NCBI GenBank assembly: GCA_006176705.1 | Contig: QRFJ01000303.1 | Span: forward strand, 496,001-560,000 | Direction: 5' to 3' | Source of the DNA: Cocos nucifera | Lineage: Eukaryota; Streptophyta; Magnoliopsida; Arecales; Arecaceae | Length of the DNA: 64,000 nucleotides | In this document: positions 12,030 through 23,754 of the stretch, piece after piece | Layout of the letters: the number at the start of each line of letters is the position of its first letter | Numbering within the stretch: the stretch's first letter is position 1 | The notes under the pieces: generated by a model | The model's input: only the letters and a program-made list of their open reading frames with translations | Told to the model about the DNA's origin: nothing | Databases searched by the model: none | Program-made: the position numbers and the translations under genes

Positions 12030-12350
12030 TACAACCTAATCCCCAAAACCTAACTATGAAACTTGAAGGAGGAGGAAGAGGAATGATGGATTGAAGATGA
12101 AAATGGGGAGGAGGAAGAGGGGTGTGTTGAAGATGGAGGAGGGGCGGAGGAAATGTGGGTTAAAGATTGAGCATATGAGGAAGAGAAGAGAGGTTAAAAA
12201 TGGAAGAGGAGAGGAGGAGAAGGGACGGGTTAAAGATGGAGGAGGAGAAAAGAGATGATCAGGTCGGGCAAAGCCAAGCAGTAGGGAGGCGGGCGAAGGG
12301 TGGTTGGTGGTGAATGATGGACGGTAGGTGATGGCAAGGAGGAGATTTTT
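12030..12350 (+). repeat. Purine-rich degenerate tandem repeat
   Basis: Repeated 'ggaggaggaagagg' and 'gttgaagatggagg' units of irregular length, over 80% purine by eye. No coding evidence. Confidence 0.5.
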
Positions 12351-12546
12351 TAAATAAAAAAATAAAAAATAATGGCAATCAATTTTTTAACTTACTGAAA
12401 GAAATTATCCTAGTTATCATTGCTAATGGATGGTTAGCATCGTTTCCATCTTTCTTATAAAATTAAATATAGGAGCACTATAGATAAACCCTTATACTTA
12501 TATCATATCATATTATATTATTATATGATAAATATAATATAATAAT

Positions 12547-13362
12547 TATTGGTGCAGAATTTGGTTGACATTGGATCGAGCTGGAGTTGGAAAAGAAGAG
12601 ATCACTGTTGGTGACCAGCAAAATAAAGTTTCGTTCGGAGTCGGTGGTGGTAGCTCCGGGAGGATCCTCCAAAGATCAAGTCAACTCTTCTAGCCAACAG
12701 AAATGGAGTGCTCAAGCAAGAATTCAGCAGAGTTTTGGGAAAGAGAAGAGAGCTTAGCTTCTAAAAAATATATCTGGAGGATTACTTTTTATAGACGGAG
12801 CCTGTAACAGACTGATAGTGACAGTCATAACCATCCGATAGTGGGCCGCTCAAGGCTACGTGAAATTTATTATGGAGAGAGATATCATCCGTAGCAGACT
12901 GATAATGATAGTCATAACCATCCGATAGTGGGGTTGCCTGTTCATTGAGATTTAATAGTTGAAGTTCGGAGGAAGCAGGTGTTGGTTGGTGAAGAGCTTT
13001 GATATATATCAATTTCAGAGAAGTTCGGACTCTTAAAGGAAATACGGCTAGAAGAGATCATCCAAGAGGAATATTAGTTGAATCTAGAAGTAATCTACTG
13101 AAGAAATCCGGATGGAGTTCAACTGATGGAGAAGTTCAGAAGGAGTCCGACCACTGATGGAGTTCGGCTGCTGAAGGAGTTCGGCTACTGAAGGTGTTCA
13201 ACTGAAATTCGACCGCAGGAGGAATTCGACTGCTGAAGGAGTTCGGCTGAGGTTCGACCGCTGGAGGAAGAATTTTCGATCGAAGCTCTTTCATGATTAT
13301 CAGTTGCATTAGGCTAAGCATCAGACTGAACTTCGATGGAAGCGAGGTTTATTCCCAATAAT
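12547..13362 (-). repeat. 3' LTR of gypsy element B
   Basis: 816 bp on the minus strand. It is shorter than its partner (1080 bp), mainly because its array of 'ggagttcggctgctgaa' units (13090-13270) has fewer copies. The TATA box (minus) is at 12786-12793. The polypurine tract (minus sense ggggggactat) lies just outside at about 13363-13375. Confidence 0.85.
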
Positions 13363-13439
13363 AGTCCCCCCATTCTCGAGTTCAAAATTTGAAAGGAGTA
13401 CAAAAAAAATGACTGCCGAAGTTCTTTTTCGGACTCTGT

Positions 13440-14295
13440 ACCTGTTGAGGTTGAAGCTCGGAAGAGATCTTATCTTCTATCGAGGTTGAAGAAAATCTTA
13501 TCTCCCATTGACGTTGAAGCTCAGGAGAGATCTTATCTCCAGCCGAGGTCAAAGGAGATCTTATCTCCTGTTGAGGTAGATGTTGAAGCTCGAGGGAGAT
13601 CTTATCTCCAGTCGAGATTAAAGGAGATCTTATCTCCTGTTAACATTGAAGCTCGAGAAAGATCTTATCTCCAATCGAGGTTGAAGGAGATCTTATCTCC
13701 TATTGAGATTGACATTGAAGCTCGAAAAAGATCTTATCTTCAGTCGAGATTGAAGGAGATCTTATCTCCTGTTGACATTGAAGTTGAAGCTCAAGGAAGA
13801 TCTTATCCCAGCCGAGGTTGAAGGAGATCTTATCTTCCGTTGACGTTGAAGCTCGGAGAGATCTTATCTCCAATCGAGGTTGAAGAAATCTTATCTCCTA
13901 TTGAGGTTGACGTTGAAGCTCGGAAGAGATCTTATCTCCAGCCGAGGTTGAAGGAGATCTTATCTTCTGTTGACATTGAAGTTGAAGCTCGGATGAGATC
14001 TTATCTCCAATCGAGGTTGAAGGATATCTTATCTTCTGTTGAAGTTGAAGAGATCTTATCTCCAACCGAGGTTGAAGAAGATCTTATCTCCTATTGAGGT
14101 TGATGTTGAAGCTCGGAGGAGATCTTATCTTCAGTCGAGGTTGAAGGAGATCTTATCTCTTATTGACGTTGAAGTTGAATTTTGGGGAAATCTTATCTCC
14201 AACCGAGGTTGAAAAAGATCTTATCTTCTGTTGATGTTGAAGCTCGGAAGAGATCTTATCTCCAGCCGAGGTTAAAGAAAATCTTATCTTCTGTA
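13440..14295 (-). repeat. 'gagatcttatctcc' tandem array
   Basis: Some 14-16 degenerate units of about 50-65 bp. Each contains 'gagatcttatctcc' followed by 'gaggttgaag' or 'gttgaagctcgg'. It lies between the coding part and the polypurine tract of element B. Related arrays are at 52237-52860 and, worn, at 4381-4720. The sixfold AGATCTTATCT core is itself partly palindromic. Open frames here reflect the repeat and are not genes. Confidence 0.88.
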
Positions 14296-14419
14296 CCAGA
14301 AGCCTTCTATCTGGCCTAAAAAAAAAGTCCAGCTCAATCTTTTCCTATTATAGTTCATAAAAGGCAAGAATGTTGAAATAAGAATTCTCTATTGAAAAGT
14401 GGTTAACGATACTGCAAGT

Positions 14420-15958
14420 TTTCAAAATTTTAATGTTGACACTATGTGGCTCCTTTATATCTTTTCTCACCGATGTCCTCCGACCATGGTATTAATACTT
14501 CCACGCAGGGATTGGTTTCTTCGAGACCCCTCCCCCTGGGTCTCATCCGATTGCGAAAGAGCCCTTGGTTGCTCTCCTTTCCTCTCAGACCGATATCACA
14601 GGAATCGGTCCAAACGATCCTGCTTGATCAGTTCTTCAATTTCGTCCCAAAGCTAAAAACATTCCTCAATATCGTGATCATGATTAAGATGATACAAACA
14701 GTACTTGCTTCAATTGCGCTTGTTTGGAAGAGATCGTAATTCTTTTTTTAGGGGGAGAACTTCTTCATGCCCTTCTATCGGGACTTCTTTGACGATGAGC
14801 TCAAGGAGGGGTTCGAACTTGCTTGCACTCGGAGGAAGTCTGTGAGCACGATCGAACTTTATTCGGCCCTCCCTCAGCGATGGGTCTATTAGACTCGCCC
14901 GCCTATCGCTCTCCTGCGGCTTCCTCATCCTTCAACTTGAAGGCTTTTTCTGCTCAGGCATATCCTTCAATCCGAACTAGCAGATCGACAAAATCCCTAG
15001 GATACTTCTTCTCTAAGAAGAATAACAAATCATTCTTCTGAAGGCCGTCCTTGAGTGCAGCCATTGCAACAAACTGGTCCAGATTTCGGACCTCCAATGT
15101 AGTAGCATTAAATCGAGTGATATAAGCCCGAATAGATTTTTCCTCCTTCTACTTGATATTCATTAAAAAATTCAAACCTCAGCAGAGACGCCGGCTACTA
15201 ACAAAATGAGCCATAAATTGATAGCTCATCTGATTAAAAAAGAAGATCGTACTCGACTTCAATGTCGAGTACCAATTTCTTGCCATTCCATTTAAGGTAG
15301 ATGGAAAAGCTCGATATAAGATGGCGTCTGGTCCACCATGGAGCAGCATCATGATCCGAAAGGCCTTCAGGTGACTGACCGGATCAGAGGTTCTGTCGTA
15401 ACTTTCAAATTGGAGAAGCTTGAAGTTTGGTGGAACGGGCTCTTGCATAATTCAGAAAGAGAAAGGAGGATCGGTGCAGACGTCGTCATGGTAAGTCGGA
15501 GCGACGTGGCGGAGTTCTTCAATCCACCGATCCATCTCTCGTAGTTTTTGATTAAGGACGTCATCTCAATCGTAGATCTTAGAAGGCTTCTGACTATAAA
15601 TGGAAAAGGTTTCTTCTAGAGAAAAATCATGATCCGAACAAGGATCCTCTGCTCTCTGTTTTTTCTTCCTAGGTGCAATGGGTATGCTAGCCCACGTGCT
15701 CCTCCTTAAGACTAATTTCTAACTTTTGGATGGTGGGTTTCCTGATGGAACCACCACCGAGGGTTGTCGCATGGTCTGTACTATTTTGGTGAGGCCCTGA
15801 ACCTACTGCATCAGTAGGTTAAACTACTCCGAATCTACCATAACCACTGGCGGAGGAGGAGGTTGAAGCGCCGGCAATGGAGCAGGAACGGATGGATTTA
15901 GCTCAGATCTGACTGCAGAAATGGTAGATCTCTGGGTAGTCGCCTTCTTTGGAGGCAT
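14420..15958 (-). pseudogene. Gag of gypsy element B (degenerate)
   Basis: Starts at 15958 with MPPKKATTQRSTISA and a proline-rich tail, stopping early near 15820. The gag core domain (retrotrans_gag family) follows at about 15448-15180, with residues FESYDRTSDPVSHLKAF, then YRAFPSTLNGMARNWY. A nucleocapsid-like part (KYCLYHLNHDHDIEEC) is at about 14700-14640 and a protease-leading motif (SINTMVGG) near 14500. Stops and frame changes break it several times. Nothing of pol follows. Confidence 0.75.
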
Positions 15959-16082
15959 TTCTTGAAATTAAGAAAGAGGATGAAGATGAACCTTGAAGAA
16001 GAAGATCCACAGGATCGACTGAGCACTCTTTTAAGAATAAGGATACCTCAGAAACAGAGGGCCCTTCCTCTAGTGCCAATTC

Positions 16083-17162
16083 TATTGGTGCAGAATCTGG
16101 TTAACGCCGGATCGAGCTGGAGTTGGAAAAGAAGAGGTCGCCGTCGGTGATCTGCAAAATAAAGTTTCATCCGGAGTTGGTGGTGGTGGCTCCGGCAAGA
16201 CCCTCCGACGATCAAGTCAACTCTTCTGACCAATAGAAATGGAGTGCACATGTAAGAATTCAGCAGAATTTTTGAAAGAAGAAGAGAGCTTAGCTTCCAG
16301 GAAACATATCTGGAGGGTTTCTTTTTATAGACGAAGCCTGTAACAAATTGATAGTGATAGTCATAACCATCCTGAAGTGGACCGCTCGGGATCACGTAAA
16401 ATTTATTACAGAGAGAGGTGTCATCCATAGCAGATTGATAATGACAGTCGTAACCATCCTGTAGTGGGATTGCCTGTAGCAGACTGATAATGACAGTCAT
16501 AACTGTTCGGTAGAAGGGTTGCCTGTTCGTTGAGATTTAATAGTCGAAGTTCAGAAGAAGCAGGCATTGGTTGGTGAAGAGCTTTGACATATATCAATTC
16601 TAGAGGAGTTTGAACTCTTAAAGAAAATACGGCTAGAGAAAATCATCCGAAAGGAATGCTAGTTAAAATCTTGAAGTAATCCGCTAGAGAATCCAGATGG
16701 AGTTCGACTGATGGAGAAGTCCAGAAGGAGTTCGACTGATGGAAAAGTTCGACTGAAGGAGAAATCCGAAAGGAGTTCGGCTCTAGGAGGAATTCAATTG
16801 AAGGAGAAGTCCGAAAAAAGTTTGGCTCCTGGAGGAGTCCGACTGGAGTTCGACTACTGAAGGAGTAGTCCAAAAGAAATTCGGCTCCTGGAGAAATCCG
16901 ACTGGAGTTAGGCTATTAAAAAAATTCAGAAGAAGTTTGGCTCCTGAAGAAGTCCGATTGAAGGAGACGTCCGAAAGGAGTTTGGCTTCTCGAGGAGTCC
17001 GACTGAAGGAAAAGTTCGGAAGGAGTTTGGCCGCTAGAGGAGTTCGATTGAGATTTAGCCGCTGGAAAAAAAAAATTTCGTTCAAAGCTCTTCCGTGATT
17101 ACCAGTTGCATTAGGCTAAGCATCAGAGTGGACTTCGACGGAAGCAAAATTTATTCTCAATA
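16083..17162 (-). repeat. 5' LTR of gypsy element B
   Basis: 1080 bp, minus strand. U3 has an array of 'gaaggagaagtccgaaaggagttcggctcc' units (16690-17040). The TATA box (minus) is at 16322-16329. The primer-binding-like site lies directly inside at about 16064-16082. Confidence 0.85.
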
Positions 17163-17164
17163 AT

Positions 17165-18290
17165 AATAAATTAATATTATTTAATAAAAATATAATATTA
17201 TTATATTATAATATATAATTTAATCTATTATATTATAATTTATTATTAAATTAGATTATAATTTATTATATTATATTATATTATATATTAATTATAATTA
17301 TAAGAGTAAATTATCCTCTCTCTCTCTCTCTCTCGATCTCGATTTGGGATAAATACATAATTCCACCCGATCCCACCCAACGTTTCAGAAATATACACAA
17401 AACTCTTTGCTGCTATTTTTTTTAAAAAAAAAGCTAATGGATCTCATTGCTCTCGGACCTATTTGAGCTTTACATTTTATATTCTTTATGTTTGTTATTT
17501 TCTTTTTATTATTTAAAATTTTACTTAAGGTGTTTATGTCCGGCCAAATTATTTTTGAATATTGAACTTGTGATGATGATTAGAACTCAGCCAAAGAATT
17601 ATCCTGCTTAAATATAAGATATTCATATATTATTTATCAGATTTAGGTCTTTAGGTGGGTCATACCCGCTTCCAGTCATAGATTTCAATAGCCATAAATA
17701 GCTATATAACGTAGTTAAGCCCTCAAAGCCCAAATCTAGTAAATTATATACAGATATCTTAAGTTTTAATGAGCATACTCTAGCCGAGTTCTAATTATCA
17801 TCACAAGTTCAAAATTTAGAAATAATATGATAAATATAAAATTAAAAATTAAAAAAATAAAATATATATATATATATATATATTAAAATATAAAATATAA
17901 AATATTTTAAGACTCAAATAGGTCAGCAAGATCATTAGTTTATTTAACAAAAAAATAATGATAGGAGTTATATGTCATGCACATAATAAAAGTTAAATAG
18001 TAAAATATATATTTTCAAAACGTTAAGTAGAAATATGTAATTATCTTAAATCTTAAGAAAAATCATTATAATTTACTATAATTATAATAATATTATAATA
18101 TAGTATAATATTATATTATATTATATTATTATATGATAATATTACATCATACAATATAATAATATTTTAATAAATATAATAATATTTATATTATAAATAT
18201 ATAATATAATATTAGTATATTATAATAATATAATATAATAGATTATAATCTAATCTAATAAATTATATTAGATGATAATCCATTATATTA
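17165..18290. repeat. Large AT-rich foldback element
   Basis: Two long inverted arms fold around about 17697. Matching blocks include 'gacctatttgag' (about 17458 and inverted at 17920), 'gaacttgtgatgat' (17564 and inverted 17805), 'aacgttt' (17380 and inverted 18020) and 'gtaaattat' (17306 and inverted 18070). Arms are imperfect. Flanks are (TA)-rich, including a TA run at 17862-17881. No ORF of note. Element B inserted in its left AT-rich edge, so AT-rich sequence at 12490-12546 is probably the continuation. Confidence 0.7.
17315..17334 (+). repeat. (CT)n microsatellite
   Basis: Ten CT dinucleotides inside the left arm of the foldback. The right arm lacks them, so they expanded after the arms formed. 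Confidence 0.85.
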
Positions 18291-18686
18291 TGTTACTTAT
18301 ATATTACAATATATTATACGATAATGATATTATACAATATAGTAATATTTTAATATATATAATATACATAACACTTATAATTTTATTCTTCATTAATATA
18401 ATACTAAGTCATGTTTTTATTATCATTTTATCATACCAAAAATATTTTTTATTTTAATTATCAAATATATATTAAAATTTTAAAATATTTTATAAATAAT
18501 TTTTTATAAAAATTCTACGTTCAGAAACTCTGCTACACCAAAATACTATTTCCAAAAGCTTCAAAACAGCAGGACCTTTAGCGTTTTCCCGCACCTCCTT
18601 CCGCAGCCTCACCCCCATCTCTCCTAAAATTAGCACACGCTGTAAAGAATCTCCCCCAACAAAGAGGCCTGCACTTTCTTTAAACT

Positions 18687-18837
18687 GGCACCAGGTGCAA
18701 TTGAACCGCATAAATCCTACCGTAGATGACGCGCCACGCTATCCTTATATTTCACCAATTCCCGATTGCGCGCTATCCACCGTGAATTTGCTTCGGGATC
18801 TGCCCTAGTTCACTTGTGGTTCATGCAATAATTTCTC
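18687..18837 (-). mobile_element. MITE copy 2 (with 49551-49718)
   Basis: About 150 bp that align, in opposite orientation, with 49551-49718. Shared blocks in order are 'gcaccagg(t/c)gcaatt', 'cgccacgc', 'ccaattcccgattgcg', 'caccgtg', 'tttgcttcgggat' and 'atgcaataatttctc'. Flanks ctttaaact (18678-18686) and cttcaaacc (18838-18846) agree at 7 of 9 bases, a plausible worn target duplication. Non-coding. Confidence 0.75.
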
Positions 18838-18881
18838 CTTCAAACCACCCAAACGTTATACCCCCCTCATAACCCTCTGCG

Positions 18882-18928
18882 TCCTAGATTGTCCCTAAAT
18901 CATGAGATCCTAGATTGTCCCTAAATCA
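18882..18928 (+). repeat. Short direct duplication
   Basis: 'tcctagattgtccctaaatc' occurs at 18882 and again at 18907. 'ataaccctctgc' flanks both sides. A simple local duplication without function that I can see. Confidence 0.75.
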
Positions 18929-19076
18929 TAACCCTCTGCATCAACTATTTATCCTAGCCTTCAAAACAAACACAATTGAGAAAAACATCTCCATAGCATC
19001 CCAACCATCCGCTCTTTCAATCCCCTCTAACTCTTCCTAACCAATCCTGTCACACCAATTATATATATATATATAT

Positions 19077-19822
19077 AAAGAGAGAGGAATAGACTAGACT
19101 CTGATCGATCGAAATTTAACTTATATTCGATCGAATTCTCGACCATTCGATCAGCGCTCATCTTCAAACGCGTACCTAAAAAGGCACGTCGGCTGAATAA
19201 AAATGACGCCAAAAAAAAATAGATGAAAAAAATTTTAAAAAAAATATGAATCAGAAAAAAATTAAAAAATTTTTAAAAAAATCTGAAACTGAAAAACACT
19301 TAAAAAAATAGAAAAAAGTCTAAAAATTTTTTTAAAAAAAAATCTAATTTTTTTAATTAATTAAAAAATTAAAAAAAAAAAGATATCTTTTTTTTGAAAG
19401 AAAGCGCCTTTTTTAAAGAATGCTTGCCTTCTTTCTTTTTTTTTAAAAATTTTTTTAATTTTTTGGGCAAAGATGCTTTCAAAATTTTTTTAAAAAAAAA
19501 TTCAGACCTTCATTTTTTTTTTCCAGCACGAAAGGTGCCTTCAGGATGCCTGAAGGCATCTTTCGAACTTAAAAAAATATAAAAAAAACATCTAAAAAAA
19601 TAATAATAAAATAAAAAAAATTTAATTTTTTTCAGATAGTAGATTTTTTTTTTGAATTTATTTTTTGGTGTTCTTATTTTTTTCAGCCGATGCATCTGAT
19701 TTTTTTCAATCGGTGCATTTGTTTAGACACATGCTAGAAGATATGTGCTGATCGAACGGTCGAAGATCTGATCGAATGTAAGCTGGGCTCTGATCGATCG
19801 AAACTCAGTCTACCTCTATATA
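19077..19822. mobile_element. Foldback element 1 of 3
   Basis: Ends are inverted copies of about 100 bp: 'agactctgatcgatcgaa' then 'ttcgatcgaattctcgacc' at 19095-19140, mirrored at 19715-19810. Between them is T/A-run-rich DNA with a local palindrome at about 19530-19565 (ggtgccttcaggatgcctgaaggcatc). Flanked by TA repeats at 19058-19076 and 19816-19828. No protein. Confidence 0.75.
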
Positions 19823-20640
19823 TATATAGATAGATTGGACTTCGATCGATCAAATTTTAATCCATATTCAATCAAATTTTTAGACGTTGGATCAACTCAC
19901 ATCTTCAAACCATCCCTTAAAAACAAATGGAAGCCTTCTCACGCGTGAACTAAAAAAAAGTATGAAGCATTTAAGGCAAGGAGCCTGAAGACGCTTTAGG
20001 GAGAGTTTAATGCGCAAACCTCTCATCTCTTCAAATTTTTCTCTCCCACTAGCTATAAAAAAAATAAATATTATAAAAAATAATAAATAATAAAATAAAC
20101 ATAAAATTTTTATTTATTATATACTATTTATGTTTATTCTATGGAGTATATATTTATTTTAGATAATTTATATTTATTTGAGCTTTGGATGGCATGAAGA
20201 TGCCTTCACGAGAGTTGAAAGCATCTTCAAAAGACTGAATAAATATAAATTATCTAAAATAAATATAAATTTCATAGAAAAATACAAACTACCTAAAATA
20301 AATATAAATTTTATAAAATAAATACAAAGAGTATATAATAAACAGAAACTTTATGTTTATTATTTAGTGTTTATATTTATCATAGTTTATATTTATTTCA
20401 ATAAAAATTAATATTTATTAGTATTTATAGCTAGCAAAGGAGAGAGATTCGAAAAGATGGGGTCGTCACGTCAACTTTTTCTCCATCGCATGTCTTTTTT
20501 TTTAACATGCATGTTAGCTAACGGTTAGAGAAGTCCTCCATTTGCTTTTAGGCATCTCTTGGAGATGCTCATCAATCCAATGATCAAAAATTTGATCGGA
20601 TATGGACTAAAATCTGATCGATTGGAATTCAATATATATC
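19823..20640. mobile_element. Foldback element 2 of 3
   Basis: Ends 'tagattggacttcgatcgat' (19831-19850) and the inverted match before 20640. The whole 0.8 kb folds on itself around about 20225. Inner arms pair 'cactagctataaa' (20048) with 'tatttatagctagc' (20420), and 'taaatataaattatctaaaat' (20244-20264) with its inverse near 20150. This is the most complete hairpin of the three. Confidence 0.75.
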
Positions 20641-21235
20641 TATATATAGAGAGAGATAGACTAGGCTCCAGTTGATCGAATCTCAGTCTATATCCGATCA
20701 GATCTTCGATTGTTGAATCAGCGCGTATCTGCTCGCACGTGCTTAAAAAAATGCACCTGAAAAAAAGATAGGCTTACCTACACCCAAAAAAAATTTTAGT
20801 TTTTTTTAAGGTGCCTTGAAGACGCCTTCTGGGGGCTTGAAAAAATAATCAAAAAAAAAAGGCAAAAAAATTGCTACAGGAAAAAAAAGAAGGCACCGAC
20901 AGGCACCTTTTTTTTCTTCCCAGTGCAGTGCTTTTTTTTAATTTAAAAAAAATCTATAAAAAATAAAAAAATTATAGAGACGCCTAAAGGTGCCTACATT
21001 AAATGTAGGCACATTTTTTTTAGTTTTTTTTTTTCATATTTTTTTTTATTTTTTTCAGGCAGCAAGTAGTAGATCTATTTTTTTTCTGAATTTTTCTCAG
21101 ATGCAAGTACGCACCTATTTCTTTTCAGTCAGTGCATCTTTTCAAATACACGTTCGGAGATGTGCACTGATCGAATGATCGAAAAAATTCGACCAAATGT
21201 AGACTGGACTCTGATCGATCGGAGTCTAATCTACT
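20641..21235. mobile_element. Foldback element 3 of 3
   Basis: Left end 'gactaggctccagttgatcg' at 20658, then 'gatcagatcttcgattgttg'. The right end is inverted at 21140-21225 ('ctgatcgaatgatcg', 'gactctgatcgatcggagtc'). The interior holds 'ggtgcct' and 'aggcacc' palindromes and long T-runs. Same family as the two elements before it. TA repeats again mark both edges. Confidence 0.72.
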
Positions 21236-22248
21236 TATATATATATTATTCAAGATATTATATATATTTAAAAAAATTATATAAAATATTAAAAAATCAT
21301 ATATATTATTCATGAAGTCATAATATACTCATAAAAAATCATAATAACCATGAAATATCATATAAAGATATAAGAAGCCATATATATTATTCAAGATATC
21401 ATATATATACTCACCGAAAATCATATAATGTATTAAGAAGTAATAATAGTATTTTTTTATTCTATAAAGAAAAATATTTTCATTAGCAAAAATTTGATAG
21501 AAAAAAAATAATGATATTAAATACTATTTCATTATTACTTGTGTTATGCGGTTCAATATAATTGAACAATATGCCCCACATCAATTTTGCTACATCACAT
21601 ATGATACACAAAAAATTACTCATCATACAAAATCTCAATATGGGCAAAGATATGCAAACCTTCCCAATTATATTTGCATCCTTTTTCCTAATACAGATTC
21701 CTTAAGTCTCAAAAAAAACTCGTCATATCAAATTAAAATTATATTTATTAAATTTAAAATAGTGATAGAATTGTCCAAGCCCTACAGGCATCCACGTGAG
21801 TTCCTATAAACCGGCAACAAAAAAATTCTTGGTTGGTTGATCTTAATTTGTCTTGTCATCTTTCACACTGCACATTTTTTATCACTAATCTCAATGCAAC
21901 AAGCAGCCCCAAATATATCATCTACGGTGATTGATTCATACACAGGACCATAGCACGATATTTAAAAAAAAAAATTCTTCTAACCCTACAGATGAGTCAA
22001 TCACCGCGGTTGTACCGCTCATGGGCCGCGGTGCAGAAAGAATTTCCCCTAATCTTTTTTCTTCTCTTCAATCGGGCCGAAAAATGGTGTTCGATGAGTC
22101 TCCATACTTGAAATGTTACAACAGTTCACAGACGGCACGTTAACAATAACCAACGAAATATCCAAATACAACTCTAGAAGCTCGGAGACCTACACAATTT
22201 TTTACAAAACAAATTCATGGTCCAAATCATTCAAAAAATAAAAATATT
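21236..22248. other. AT-rich spacer, small repeats
   Basis: 'catatatattattcaagata' and close variants recur two or three times in 21236-21420. The rest (21420-22248) shows no gene or element that I recognise. Confidence 0.5.
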
Positions 22249-23063
22249 TATTGGAGGCTATCAATCTACTATCTGACTCACCAACTTATAGCCAATCAAC
22301 CATCGAACACCGATAGACGTTCGTCGGCTAACGATCGATGGTGGATGGTCGATAAATTGCTCGATGAACCGCCGACACATTAACTCGATGATTGATGTTC
22401 AACGGATCCAACCGATTGTTGATTGATTGGCCGAAAAATCAATACTCATCGATCCATCAATTGTCCGACCGATACATTGATGGAAGCACCAACACATAAC
22501 CATCCGATGGATGATTGGCCAGACAAACGACGATCAAATTGATTCTTCCGATCGACTAACCATTAGTCGGGAATCACTAAGGCAATAGTTGACTTCAGAT
22601 CCTCCATATGGCAGGCAATCGATCGGCTCCAAGCCTTTCGACCGACTGATGATCAATCGGTGCTAAATTAATTGACTGACTGACGAACACTCTCCAAACA
22701 ATTTATTTGGCTCATGATCGACCCTACAAAATCATCCCCGAAAAGAGTGGGTAATAACGATTAATGGATGGTCTTAACTACCTACTCACAATCACACTAC
22801 ACCAAAAAAAGAAGAACCCACGTGTTAAGCGGTTATCATCCCAACACCTATAAAAAGAAGGTAAATCGGTTAGTCTAGTAGGACACATCAAGATATTCTT
22901 AGGGCAAACTCTACTACTTTGCTCTCAGTTTTCTATTCGACCAGTCCAGCCAACTAACTTAAGCTTCGAAGAATCCCCACTGGAGCCAACTTCGGTCTGT
23001 ATGAACTTGCTCTTGCAGATTTTTTGGAATTCAACTACAGGCACGAGTGGATTGACCGCAATA
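22249..23063 (+). repeat. 5' LTR of gypsy element C
   Basis: Begins TATTGGAGG and ends CGCAATA, followed by 'gattggcatgctagg' as a primer-binding-like site. A TATA box lies at 22849-22856. Within U3 'gatcgat'-type words recur ('gatcgatcgg', 'ccgaccgat'). The ends match the TATTG/CAATA termini of element B. No second LTR exists to confirm the edges. Confidence 0.65.
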
Positions 23064-23754
23064 GATTGGCATGCTAGGTAAGGAGAAACACGGTGAATCG
23101 ATAATTAATCTCACAAATAGCAAAAATGCATGCTCACAATTCAATCAACTTCGTCGGCCAGTTATCCCAGCGAGAGACACTTCTCCCTCCATCGCCAACA
23201 ATGGTGAAACCTAGCTCCTCGCGTCCGTGGTCATGTTGGATGCGCAGGCCCAGCAATTGATTACATTGATGCAGCAAGTCTGGATACTGATAGAGGCTGT
23301 GCACAACCTCCAGCAACAACCGCGTGCGGCGGCAAAGGATCCAGTGATGTAGGCCGTACCATCCAGACAAAGCCGTCGCGTGTCGAGGCATTCGATCTCC
23401 CCTACATTGAAAAGACCATCTCGATGCTCGCATCAGGTGGAAGCCCCATCTCCTCGTCGCTTGCGAGAAACCACTCGTCGATCATGACAGTCAATTTTTC
23501 TATTTTCTCGTTGAAGTCAACACAAGAAGAAATGGCCACGAGACTCAACAACTTCCCCCTCCGATTCTTCAGGAGGATCAACGTCGAGGACGTCTTGCCC
23601 GCGACGGTTCAATGACTACGAACGAAAGTTTAAGAAAATCAACTGTCGACTAGTCCAGATATAGGAGGACATGATAGGAGGGTCCTCCAATAATCTCCAC
23701 GTCCATGCAGCTCTTCCTTTCTTCCTCATGCATCTTGGATGAGCCAATCTTGCC

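Larger units (their letters stand above)
12547..17162 (-). mobile_element. Gypsy element B (gag-only)
   Basis: A complete LTR-to-LTR element of 4.6 kb on the minus strand. Its ends are TATTG and CAATA, flanked by a perfect 5-bp duplication ataat (12542-12546 and 17163-17167). The interior (13363-16082) carries gag, the start of a protease region and a tandem array next to the polypurine tract. RT, RNase H and integrase are absent, so it must depend on proteins supplied by a relative. It landed in the left arm of the AT-rich foldback 17165-18290. Confidence 0.9.

Noticed and set aside
13486..14097. Repeat-protein ORFs (LKEILSPVDIEARERSYLQS)
   Set aside because: Translation of the 'gagatcttatctcc' array in the non-coding 3' part of gypsy B, on the strand opposite to the element.
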